This document shows positions 53,362 through 60,763 of a stretch of 64,000 nt of DNA, one piece after another. Each line of letters opens with the position of its first letter. The first letter of the stretch is position 1. The notes under the pieces were generated by a model. That model was given only the letters and a program-made list of their open reading frames with translations. It was not told the origin of the DNA and did not search any database. The DNA is from Sporosarcina sp. FSL K6-2383 (GTDB lineage: Bacteria > Bacillota > Bacilli > Bacillales_A > Planococcaceae): positions 248,001 through 312,000 of the forward strand of contig NZ_CP152017.1 of NCBI RefSeq assembly GCF_038618305.1. The letters are read 5' to 3'. A program made the position numbers and the translations under genes.

Positions 53362-54582
53362 CTATACAACATTACTCGCTTCTTCCGCTTGCACTCCCTT
53401 AAAATCCAATGCCTTTTTTCTAAAGTGAAAAATGACGGCCATTAAACTCGCAAGGATGAAGGTACATACTACGAGTGCCCATAGGGTAACACTGATTGGG
53501 TAGCGATCGATCAATTCGCCTGCAATTCTCGGCAGGAATGCGCCGCCTAATCCGCCCATTGCCATTAGTATGCTTGTTGTCCATTCCTCTAAACCTGTAG
53601 ATGTTTCATTCACAATGAGAAGACCCATTGAGAAAACGCCGCCCATTAATAGACCCGTTAAAAATATAGAAATAAAGCTAAATGCGACAGAGGTTGAATA
53701 AGCAAACATCATAATGGTGAAAAACTGGCCAATACAGCAAATCACAAAGAGCTTGCTATAGCCTATTCTATCGATGATACCCGTCATACTGATCCGTCCA
53801 ATTGTCATCGCAGCCCAAAAGACGGTGATGCTGATGGCCAATGCGGAGGCGTCTAAATCCGTTGTTTTACTCAAGATTGTCGGCAAATAGTTTGGCAATA
53901 CCATTTCAGTTCCCACATACATGAAGAAAAACACCGCACCCATCGCAATAATCGGCAATTGCCTTTTAGAGTATCGTTTTCTCGCTGGTTTATTTCCGTC
54001 TTCAGCTAAAGACTTTGGCTGCTTTTTTAAAACTGGATCCAATTCTCCAAACGGAAGAAGTAGCCAGAGCAGCATAATGAACGAGGCAAACACGGCTACA
54101 AATGCAAACGAAAAATTCCATACACCTGTCACTATCAAAAAGGCAGAAATGACCGGAATCGCTAATGCGCCTACTCCGAAAAAGATTTCAACCATGACAA
54201 GTGTCTTCGCTTTTCTTTCCTTTAAATGCCCAATAATAAGAGCAGCGACAATTGTCTCAGCAATCCCTATTCCTGCCCCACCAAATGGAGCAACCACTAA
54301 CATCACATCCCAATTAGGTAAGAAACTAAACACAAACTGGGAAAGAGCAAAAGTGAGTAAAGCAAGAAAAATTGTCAGTCTCCGGCCAATTCGATTGACG
54401 ATAAGCGGTGCAAACATGACGCCAGCTAAAAAGCCTAAAAATTGATTCATAATCAACTGTCCGCCATCTTTATAATGAATCCCATACGCATCAACCATAG
54501 GCTCCAAAACAGTCCCAATGATAATATGACCAAACCCATTCAAACAATAAATCAGACAAGCAATCCAGACAAATTTTTTCAT
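53362..54582 (-). CDS. Major facilitator superfamily transporter
   Basis: 406 residues with 12 predicted spans. The MFS loop motif between spans 2 and 3 is VNRIGRRLTIFLALLTFA, and the central loop (about 190-215) is charged. The substrate is not predictable; general similarity is to the FucP/sugar-like and CynX-like groups. The ATG at 54582 is chosen for CAGGAGA 5 bases upstream; the longer frame adds 7 residues. Its promoter block at 54630 is shared with two other unlinked genes in the window, which suggests it belongs to a small regulon. Confidence 0.9.
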   Translation of the reverse strand: MKKFVWIACLIYCLNGFGHIIIGTVLEPMVDAYGIHYKDGGQLIMNQFLGFLAGVMFAPLIVNRIGRRLTIFLALLTFALSQFVFSFLPNWDVMLVVAPFGGAGIGIAETIVAALIIGHLKERKAKTLVMVEIFFGVGALAIPVISAFLIVTGVWNFSFAFVAVFASFIMLLWLLLPFGELDPVLKKQPKSLAEDGNKPARKRYSKRQLPIIAMGAVFFFMYVGTEMVLPNYLPTILSKTTDLDASALAISITVFWAAMTIGRISMTGIIDRIGYSKLFVICCIGQFFTIMMFAYSTSVAFSFISIFLTGLLMGGVFSMGLLIVNETSTGLEEWTTSILMAMGGLGGAFLPRIAGELIDRYPISVTLWALVVCTFILASLMAVIFHFRKKALDFKGVQAEEASNVV

Positions 54583-54629
54583 TTTATTCTCCTGTATCTG
54601 CATTATTTAAAAGTAGTGTGACTTTTCTA

Positions 54630-54663
54630 ATACTACCAATGATGTCCAGTACTGTCTATATGG
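54630..54663 (-). promoter_or_regulatory. Shared promoter-operator block before the MFS gene
   Basis: On the minus strand, TAGACA, 17 bases and an extended -10 TGG-TAGTAT, with the conserved flank TCCATA and spacer part CATCATTGG. The block recurs at 57111 and 62718. Confidence 0.65.
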
Positions 54664-54693
54664 AGCTACAGGATTGCATTCGTACATCCACAT

Positions 54694-54724
54694 GAAAAAC
54701 CCATCACCTAATTCGATGATGGGC
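54694..54724 (-). terminator. Terminator of SDR gene 2
   Basis: On the minus strand, GCCCATCA pairs with TGATGGG around about 10 bases, followed by five T. Confidence 0.82.
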
Positions 54725-54758
54725 AAAATTAAAAGAGTTTCTCTTTTTACATATATAA

Positions 54759-55496
54759 TTATTGTGCTGTATAGCCACCGTCGACAGTTAAGCTATTGCC
54801 AGTCATGAATGAGGAATCGTCACTTGCCATGAATAGTACTGCTTTCGCCATTTCATCTGCTTGGCCAAGACGTTTCATCGGTGTCATCGATTTTAATACT
54901 TCTTTACTTTCTTCTGGAATAATTGGTGTATCGATGAAACCTGGGCATAGTGAATTCACACGGATATTTTGTTCTGCATATTCAAGAGCAAGCGAACGTG
55001 TTAAGTTAATCACGCCACCTTTTGCTGCGTTATAAGCTGCTGAACCAGGTGAACCAACCCAACCGTACATAGATGCAGTATTCACGATTGTACCGCCGCC
55101 TGCTTTTAGCATCTCACGAATTGCTTCACGCGCCACTAGGAATACACCATCTAAATCAACATTTACTGTGTTCCGCCACTCAGAATACTCTAAGTCATGG
55201 GACGAATGAACACGTCCGATACCTGCATTATTAAACACAACATCCACTTTACCAAAAGCCTCAATTGTTTGTTTAAAGATATTAGCTACATCTTCTTCAC
55301 TTGTAATATTGGCTTTTACAAATAGTGCTTCGGCATTAAGCGCTTTCAATTCTTCCTCAAAAGCTTTCCCTTTTTCTTCATTTAAATCAACAAGAACCAC
55401 TTTGGCTCCTTCTGCTACAAATAAACGAGCTGTTGCTGCACCGATACCAGATGCTCCTCCAGTAATTACGGCTACTTTGTCTTGTAATTTCCCCAT
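54759..55496 (-). CDS. Short-chain dehydrogenase/reductase (SDR), 2
   Basis: 245 residues. Cofactor motif VITGGASGIGAATARLF, acidic residue for NAD in VVLVDLNEEK, NNAG in VVFNNAGIGRVH, Ser in IVNTASMYGWVG and YNAAKGG as the YxxxK pair; the end is SSFMTGNSLTVDGGYTAQ. The enzyme oxidises or reduces an unknown alcohol or ketone. The start ATG is chosen for GGAGGG 7 bases upstream, dropping 10 residues. It is divergent from a TetR gene with strong palindromes between. Its C terminus (TVDGGYTAQ) closely resembles that of SDR 3 at 57.9 kb (VIDGGLTAQ). Confidence 0.92.
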   Translation of the reverse strand: MGKLQDKVAVITGGASGIGAATARLFVAEGAKVVLVDLNEEKGKAFEEELKALNAEALFVKANITSEEDVANIFKQTIEAFGKVDVVFNNAGIGRVHSSHDLEYSEWRNTVNVDLDGVFLVAREAIREMLKAGGGTIVNTASMYGWVGSPGSAAYNAAKGGVINLTRSLALEYAEQNIRVNSLCPGFIDTPIIPEESKEVLKSMTPMKRLGQADEMAKAVLFMASDDSSFMTGNSLTVDGGYTAQ

Positions 55497-55630
55497 AATT
55501 GATCCCTCCAGTATAATAATATCCATAGCACAATTATATTTTACCCAAAAAGGATATACAATATTTGCACTATTTCATCCGTAATTTAATTGTACAACTT
55601 TGCTCATACATAACAATCATTAAAAGTTGA

Positions 55631-55672
55631 CGAAGCGTCTATCTAATAGACACTTCGAACTGGACTGTCTAT
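55631..55672. promoter_or_regulatory. TetR operator cluster with GTCTAT half-sites
   Basis: CGAAG-C-GTCTAT, CTA, ATAGAC-A-CTTCG forms a 27-bp near-perfect palindrome (55631-55657). A third half-site, TGTCTAT, follows at 55666 and pairs with the central ATAGACA (spacing 13). The cluster lies just before the TetR gene. Confidence 0.6.
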
Positions 55673-55689
55673 TTTCGGGAGGTTTTTTG

Positions 55690-56292
55690 ATGGATGACCA
55701 ACAAATTGAGACATCTCAGCGACAAAATCGAACAAGAGAACATTTAAAACTAGCACTAATCGAACTTATTAAGAAGAATGGGTACCATTCCGTTTCTGTA
55801 AAAGACATTGTAAACTGTGCTTCGTATAATCGGAGTACCTTTTATGTCCACTACCAAGATAAAATAGAACTTGCGAAAGATTTACTCGATTCCATGCTTC
55901 AAGGGTTAGAAGATTCAGTAGGAAAGCCATATGTACCTGGACAGAAAGTATATACTACGAAGCTAAATGCATCATCCTTTAATATCGTATCGTTCATTTA
56001 TGAGAACAGGAATTTTTTTGAGTTGATTAAATTCGAAGATACTTTACCAGGATTACATACACGATTCCCTCAAACGATATTAAAAATTTATCAGGAACAG
56101 TTTGTTTTCAAAACGATTAATAATATCCCCGTCAACATGGATTATTTTAAACGTTACACAGCCTATGGTTTTCACGGACTATTGCTGAACTGGATTACAA
56201 GTGATTTCAAAGAAACACAAGATGAGTTTATCCAAGAAGTAACGGATCTATCAAAAACACATATTTATTCGTTTAAGTATAAGAATGAATAA
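55690..56292 (+). CDS. TetR-family regulator, 2
   Basis: 200 residues from the ATG behind GGGAGG; a longer TTG frame lies in the operator. The HTH region is RTREHLKLALIELIKKNGYHSVSVKDIVNCASYNRSTFYVHYQDKIELAKDLL, with a TetR_C_8-like C-terminal half (YFKRYTAYGFHGLLLNWITSDFKETQDEFIQ). It is related in type to the regulator at 40686. It probably represses itself and the divergent SDR 2 gene. The ligand is unknown. Confidence 0.87.
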   Translation: MDDQQIETSQRQNRTREHLKLALIELIKKNGYHSVSVKDIVNCASYNRSTFYVHYQDKIELAKDLLDSMLQGLEDSVGKPYVPGQKVYTTKLNASSFNIVSFIYENRNFFELIKFEDTLPGLHTRFPQTILKIYQEQFVFKTINNIPVNMDYFKRYTAYGFHGLLLNWITSDFKETQDEFIQEVTDLSKTHIYSFKYKNE

Positions 56293-56369
56293 CCTTTTAG
56301 ATGGGGCTACTATTCAGCTTATAATGATTGTTTTTCAAGTAATAACGAGGCTTCATCACGCGGTGTTTC

Positions 56370-56422
56370 AAGGTATCAGGCACAGACATCCATTTTCGTA
56401 TTGTGGCTATGCCTAACATCTT
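56370..56422. repeat. Short hairpin repeat, AGGCA/TGCCT type (copy 1)
   Basis: The stretch begins AAGGTATCAGGCACAGACAT and ends TTGTGGCTATGCCT before AACATC. Outer arms AGGCA/TGCCT and inner parts are shared with 62909-62975. It lies between TetR 2 and the convergent NmrA-like gene and could also act as a terminator. Confidence 0.55.
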
Positions 56423-56428
56423 GAGCAA

Positions 56429-57046
56429 TTAAGTAGAAATGCCAATCGATGTGTTTTCGTATTGTGCATCCTTTAATGCTTTCAGGATAAAATGTGCAAC
56501 ATCCGCACGGGGGATTGACCTTGATTTTTCAGGTAAGCCCGTTATAGATTCTCTGTATTTTCCTGAAAAGGGACCATTCGTTAACCCCATCGGTCTAGCA
56601 AATGTGTAGTTCAGTCCATGCGCTTCAATATAATCTGTAGCAGCCCGATGATCTAGTAGCGTATTTTTAAGCACCCTCATAATCAGTTTCCCACTTATGC
56701 CTGGCAGTTCTTTATGAATTCCCGCAGATGCAGTGTAGACGATTCGTTTCACATCATGCTCTTGCATACCAATAACAATATTTTTCGCCATCTCCTGGAG
56801 CTCTGTTGACTTTTTCATGCCCTGGCTAGAGCCTAAGCAAGATACGACAGCATCATGACCCGCTATTGCTGCTGAGACCTCTGCCTGATTGAAAGCATTT
56901 CCTTTAATAATCGTTAAATTCTCATGAGTCACTTCGAGCTTGGTCGGTGTCCGTACAAACGCCGTTACCCCAAAACCACTCTCTACGGCCTGCTTCACGA
57001 CAGATTGACCTACCCCGCCCGTTGCGCCAAAAACAATAATTTTCAT
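56429..57046 (-). CDS. NAD(P)-binding (NmrA/YwnB-like) protein
   Basis: 205 residues. An atypical SDR: the cofactor motif is IIVFGATGGVGQSVVKQAVESGFGVTAFVRTP, followed by VVSCLGSSQG, IVYTASAGIHKELPG and a C-terminal RADVAHFILKALKD segment. It lacks the catalytic YxxxK pair, so a redox-sensing or flavin/quinone reductase-like role is possible, as in NmrA and YwnB relatives. ATG behind AAAGGTGA. It is divergent from a TetR gene and carries the shared promoter block. Confidence 0.87.
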   Translation of the reverse strand: MKIIVFGATGGVGQSVVKQAVESGFGVTAFVRTPTKLEVTHENLTIIKGNAFNQAEVSAAIAGHDAVVSCLGSSQGMKKSTELQEMAKNIVIGMQEHDVKRIVYTASAGIHKELPGISGKLIMRVLKNTLLDHRAATDYIEAHGLNYTFARPMGLTNGPFSGKYRESITGLPEKSRSIPRADVAHFILKALKDAQYENTSIGIST

Positions 57047-57110
57047 AGCACTTCACCTTTCTTTTCTATTAGTATTCCGTCCTCTTAAAAATATCCTATT
57101 TATAGCAAAT

Positions 57111-57144
57111 ATACTACCAATAATGGTTAGCGCCGTCTATATGG
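57111..57144 (-). promoter_or_regulatory. Shared promoter-operator block before the NmrA-like gene
   Basis: On the minus strand, TAGACG, 17 bases and TGG-TAGTAT, with TCCATA before the -35 and CATTATTGG in the spacer. It lies in the gap to the divergent TetR gene. Confidence 0.65.
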
Positions 57145-57206
57145 ATCTAGGGTACCTAGTAAACATGTTACAATCAATGCATGAGAAAACGGTTGGAGTG
57201 ACGAAA

Positions 57207-57836
57207 ATGAGTAAACGTGAACAACAAAAACAACAACGCCGACAACATATTATCGAGATTGCAAAGGATTTATTTTTGGACCGAGGCGTGCAAACTATAC
57301 AAATGCAAGATATTGCGACTGCTGCTGACATTGGGATTGCGACGTTATTCCGCTACTTCCCCAAAAAAGAGTTTTTAATAGTTGCCGCGACCAATGCGAT
57401 TACAGCTGAAATGGCTACGGATGTCGGGGGCATTGTTGAGCAAACGATGACTGCCTATGAAAAAATCGAACAAATTTTGGACTATTATATGGGCATCATC
57501 AAGGATCCAGAACTGCGCTTGGCGAAGTTTTTCGAGTCCTTTGACTTATATGAAAAAATAGCAGAGGAATCACCTGAACAATATGCTGAATACTTATCTG
57601 CACGAAGTAAATTAGCTAGTATTTTATTAACATTAAGTGAGCAAGGCAAGCAGGATGGCTCGTTAAGATCTGATGTTGAATTGGATGTCTTTATCATGAC
57701 AATGGTGCAGAATTTTAGCCTATTCACCTATAAATCAAGCCTAACTAAACATGATACTGATCTATCGAGGTTACTTTCCACGGACAAGCAACTGACGATG
57801 ATGAAGGATGTATTTTTACGCTATATTCGCTCATAG
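57207..57836 (+). CDS. TetR-family regulator, 3
   Basis: 209 residues from the ATG behind GGAG; the longer frame starts in the shared promoter block and is not credible. The HTH region is REQQKQQRRQHIIEIAKDLFLDRGVQTIQMQDIATAADIGIATLFRYFPKKEFLI. The C-terminal half is helical with YLSARSKLASILLTLSEQGKQDGSLRSDVELDVFIMTMVQNFSLF. It lies between the NmrA-like gene (divergent) and SDR 3 (same strand, 112 bases on). It may read the block at 57111, the palindrome at 57895, or both. Confidence 0.9.
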   Translation: MSKREQQKQQRRQHIIEIAKDLFLDRGVQTIQMQDIATAADIGIATLFRYFPKKEFLIVAATNAITAEMATDVGGIVEQTMTAYEKIEQILDYYMGIIKDPELRLAKFFESFDLYEKIAEESPEQYAEYLSARSKLASILLTLSEQGKQDGSLRSDVELDVFIMTMVQNFSLFTYKSSLTKHDTDLSRLLSTDKQLTMMKDVFLRYIRS

Positions 57837-57894
57837 CAAACAATGGACGTATGAATTGACATTTGAACGGAAAATTGTTATCTTATAATTACGA

Positions 57895-57918
57895 AATGTG
57901 ATAGTCGACTATCACATT
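57895..57918. promoter_or_regulatory. Perfect 24-bp palindromic operator before SDR 3
   Basis: AATGTGATAGTC is followed at once by its exact reverse complement. The palindrome lies just downstream of a TATAAT -10 box (57883) and before the SDR ribosome site, an ideal position for repression. Confidence 0.75.
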
Positions 57919-57948
57919 ATGCGAATCCATTTTAGGGAGGCTTTTTAC

Positions 57949-58683
57949 ATGAGTCGTTTATCAGGTAAAGTAGCAGTTATTACTGGAGCAGCACAAGGTA
58001 TGGGTGCAGCACACGCAAAATTATTCGTTGAGCACGGCGCAAAAGTTGTGTTAACAGATTTAAATGAGGAAAAAGGACATGCATTAGCAACTGAATTAGG
58101 CGAAAATGCAGTTTTCGTTAAACAAAACGTAGCATCTGAAGAAGAGTGGGCAACAGTTATTGCGAAAGCAGAAGAGGTTTTCGGTCCAGTAAACGTATTA
58201 GTAAACAACGCCGGGATTACAATGGCGAAAAATATGCTTGATATAACAGTGGAAGAATACCGCCGCATCGTAGACATTAACCAAGTGTCCGTATTCCTAG
58301 GTATGAAAACCGTAGCAGCTTCCATGATGAAAGTCGGCGGTGGTTCAATCGTCAACATTTCTTCAATGAACGGCTTAGTAGCTGGTGCAGTCGGCTATAC
58401 GGATACAAAATTCGCAGTTCGTGGTATGACAAAAGCAGCGGCGATCAACCTAGCACCAATGGGCATTCGCGTAAACTCTGTACACCCAGGCGTAATCGCT
58501 ACACCAATGGTTGTTCAAGAAGATACAAAAGCAGCTGTAGAAGAATTCTCCAAACATATTCCATTAAAACGCGTAGCACAACCAGAAGAAGTATCAAACA
58601 TGGTACTATTCTTGGCATCTGACGAATCTAGCTACTCAACAGGTTCAGAATTCGTTATTGATGGTGGGTTAACTGCGCAGTGA
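57949..58683 (+). CDS. Short-chain dehydrogenase/reductase (SDR), 3
   Basis: 244 residues. Motifs: VITGAAQGMGAAHAKLF, VVLTDLNEEK, VLVNNAGITMAKN, IVNISSMNGLVAGAVGYTDTKFA with Ser, Tyr and Lys, HPGVIATPM and STGSEFVIDGGLTAQ. It is a close structural relative of SDR 2. The start ATG follows GGGAGG; the longer frame begins in the operator palindrome. Codon choice differs a little from the neighbours (many GTA, GCA and GTT codons), which suggests high expression or separate origin. The substrate is unknown. Confidence 0.92.
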   Translation: MSRLSGKVAVITGAAQGMGAAHAKLFVEHGAKVVLTDLNEEKGHALATELGENAVFVKQNVASEEEWATVIAKAEEVFGPVNVLVNNAGITMAKNMLDITVEEYRRIVDINQVSVFLGMKTVAASMMKVGGGSIVNISSMNGLVAGAVGYTDTKFAVRGMTKAAAINLAPMGIRVNSVHPGVIATPMVVQEDTKAAVEEFSKHIPLKRVAQPEEVSNMVLFLASDESSYSTGSEFVIDGGLTAQ

Positions 58684-58706
58684 TAGTAGTGTGTATGTGA
58701 TTTTTT

Positions 58707-58744
58707 AAAGGCCGGTTTTCTATTAACTTAGAAAACCGGCCTTT
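58707..58744 (+). terminator. Terminator of SDR gene 3
   Basis: Perfect 16-bp stem beginning AAAGGCCGGTTTTCTA with a 6-base loop, then GTTT. Confidence 0.87.
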
Positions 58745-58919
58745 GTTTAAATGGACTTATTAAGCTTCGGTGCTTCCATTTTGTTAACATCAACAAAAGA
58801 TAGTCTATTCCCTAGGAAAAGTGAATCCTATCACAGTTTAGTTCCTACTTTTCATTTATACTAGTCTCAAAGCATATTAGTCTTACTCAAAACATACAGC
58901 GAATGGGAGTGGGTAAATA

Positions 58920-59435
58920 GTGGAAAGTTCAAATGTTCTATTCTGTGCTCCGTTACAACAATTGAAGGATGAACATCAATCATTGCAAGGAGAAATGAAT
59001 CACTTTTATGAACTTATCGAGGAAATTGATTTTGAGACAGGTCCTACGGTACTACAACTTTTTACAAAACTATATGAACTTATATTTTCCTTCCATCCTA
59101 AACTTTTGGCACATTCTAAACTTGAAGACGACAGCTTATTTCCGTTGATGAATCAACACCCTGGGGAACACAACCGAACCATTGAAATCATGGAATTCGA
59201 ACACGAAAAAGCTGAACAACATCTACAGGATTTTTTATCGGAGGCAGCAAAAGCCATTACATCGAAGAAGGGAGATGAGCATGACCTGCAGGCCATCACT
59301 GTATATGCATTTCAAGCATACACAACTTTAACGCAACATTTTGTGAAAGAAGAAAAAATACTATTTCCAATGGCTGAAAGTTTACTTTCAAAAGAGGAGA
59401 AAGTAGAACTAGCGCACCTTTTTGAACGATTGTAA
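58920..59435 (+). CDS. Hemerythrin-domain protein
   Basis: 171 residues. Histidines and acids lie in the hemerythrin order: LKDEHQSLQGEMNHF, FHPKLLAHSKLEDDSLFPLM, MEFEHEKAEQHLQDF and LTQHFVKEEKILFPMAE. These can hold a di-iron centre, as in bacterial hemerythrins and the YtfE/RIC family, so roles in oxygen, nitric oxide or iron handling are possible. The start is a GTG with GGGAGTGGG upstream. It is monocistronic. Confidence 0.87.
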   Translation: MESSNVLFCAPLQQLKDEHQSLQGEMNHFYELIEEIDFETGPTVLQLFTKLYELIFSFHPKLLAHSKLEDDSLFPLMNQHPGEHNRTIEIMEFEHEKAEQHLQDFLSEAAKAITSKKGDEHDLQAITVYAFQAYTTLTQHFVKEEKILFPMAESLLSKEEKVELAHLFERL

Positions 59436-59486
59436 CAGTGATGATGCCCACACATATCAATCCCTATCAGGAAACTTTTTACTTAT

Positions 59487-59618
59487 TCAGGATTGTATCG
59501 CTTCAAAATTACTCTCCACCTTTGCACTTAATGCACCACTGTTTGTTGTTGAATGTCCATCCCCAACTAATGTGACATCCAAACCACTAATAGTGACTGT
59601 TCTGACTACACAAAAATC
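59487..59618 (-). other. Possible coding remnant in a gene-poor gap
   Basis: The 283-base gap between the hemerythrin gene and the replication protein gene has no gene with a ribosome site. On the minus strand 43 codons are open and read protein-like (VRTVTISGLDVTLVGDGHS, ending VESNFEAIQS and a stop), with a stop directly upstream. It may be the decayed end of a lost gene. A short piece resembling the 62.9-kb repeat (ACTGGCATCCTGGGT) lies at 59691. Confidence 0.2.
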
Positions 59619-59718
59619 TCACTTACTTATGACACGGCTCATATTACCTCATCCCGGGGTGCCAAGCTATCACATTCAACGATAATAGTGACTGGCATCC
59701 TGGGTTCAATGGATGCGC

Positions 59719-60534
59719 TTAGAAAAATGAGTTAACCATATCTTCCCCTTTCGAAAAATCTAACTCAAATCCCTTCATCGACTCTACCCGGTCCTGCTGC
59801 ACTTGACCCTTTCGCGACGCATGCTTTTGTTGGAACTGGATAATCATACGATCCCAGTTCTTTCTCAGTGAAACGGGCGAAAGTACAACTGTATGCCAAA
59901 ACACATGTTGCCCGGACCATTCAATCAGGTCAATAATTTGCTCAACCGTTCGCTTGTCCCGATCAACTAGCAATCTCATATCATTTGACCATTTTTGGAG
60001 GTTCGGTTCTTTTACTCCTGGACAATTTTGTTTCACACTTTTAGCGAGAGATAGTGCCAGTTGATAAAATTCAGAAGAAGCTTCGAATAAGAAATCACGA
60101 GTATTACTTTTCTTCTCATTCTTATCATTCTTGTTAGCTGTTACCTGTCTGTTAGCCGGCTGTTGGCTGTCTGTTGATGCGTCTGTTGCCACTTCCCCTA
60201 AACCTTGATAGAATCCCCAATTCACAATCGTTATCCGTCGATTTTGATGTGTTGATTCATCTGTTAGAAATCCGTAGCGTTCGAATCTTTTAAGCGCCGT
60301 TCGGATTTTTTGTATGCTGATGTTTTTCCCGCATTTTTGGACAAGCGACGGCAACGAAGTAACGAATTGCCCCGGTTGCGCAGAAAACGATTCTCCCCGC
60401 CACTCCCACTGTTTCACACTGTGATTGGCCATCATAAGCAACGTCATTAGAATTACCTTCTGTTCGGGTGTTGCCTCTATCCATATTGGCTTTTCAAGTA
60501 TCACCCGATGAATCTTTATCCAACCATGATTCAT
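59719..60534 (-). CDS. Phage-type replication initiation protein (DnaD/replisome organiser-like)
   Basis: 271 residues. The N-terminal part WIKIHRVILEKPIWIEATPEQKVILMTLLMMANHSVKQWEWRGESFSAQPGQFVTSLPSLVQKC-G is the winged-helix region found in phage replisome organisers and mobile-element replication proteins. A polar, Asn/Lys-rich linker follows (about 120-150). The C-terminal part (about 155-235) has LQKWSNDMRLLVDRDKRTVEQIIDLIEWSG-HVFWHTVVLSPVSLRKNWDRMI, typical of the DnaB-loader-recruiting group. It is an orphan with no other phage genes close by, so probably a prophage remnant. The ribosome site is weak. Confidence 0.75.
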   Translation of the reverse strand: MNHGWIKIHRVILEKPIWIEATPEQKVILMTLLMMANHSVKQWEWRGESFSAQPGQFVTSLPSLVQKCGKNISIQKIRTALKRFERYGFLTDESTHQNRRITIVNWGFYQGLGEVATDASTDSQQPANRQVTANKNDKNEKKSNTRDFLFEASSEFYQLALSLAKSVKQNCPGVKEPNLQKWSNDMRLLVDRDKRTVEQIIDLIEWSGQHVFWHTVVLSPVSLRKNWDRMIIQFQQKHASRKGQVQQDRVESMKGFELDFSKGEDMVNSFF

Positions 60535-60651
60535 AACCCTTCACCTGCTTTATCTATTTTGTGAACACCCTACTCACTGCTTATATAGATCACTGTGGGG
60601 GAAAAGGATACATCGAAGTGAAATTATTTTTTAAATGATTTATTAATCAAC

Positions 60652-60705
60652 AAAAACCACCAGAAATCCATCGCTAATTGATTGATGGATTTCTGGTGGT
60701 TTTTA
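60652..60705. terminator. Terminator after the helical-repeat protein gene
   Basis: A 21-bp stem (arms begin AAAAACCACCAGAAATCC) with an 11-base loop and T tracts on both strands. Confidence 0.9.
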
Positions 60706-60763
60706 GTTTAGATTCAGGTATAAAGTGAATTTATTTGGATAGTAGTGAAGACAACACAATTCA

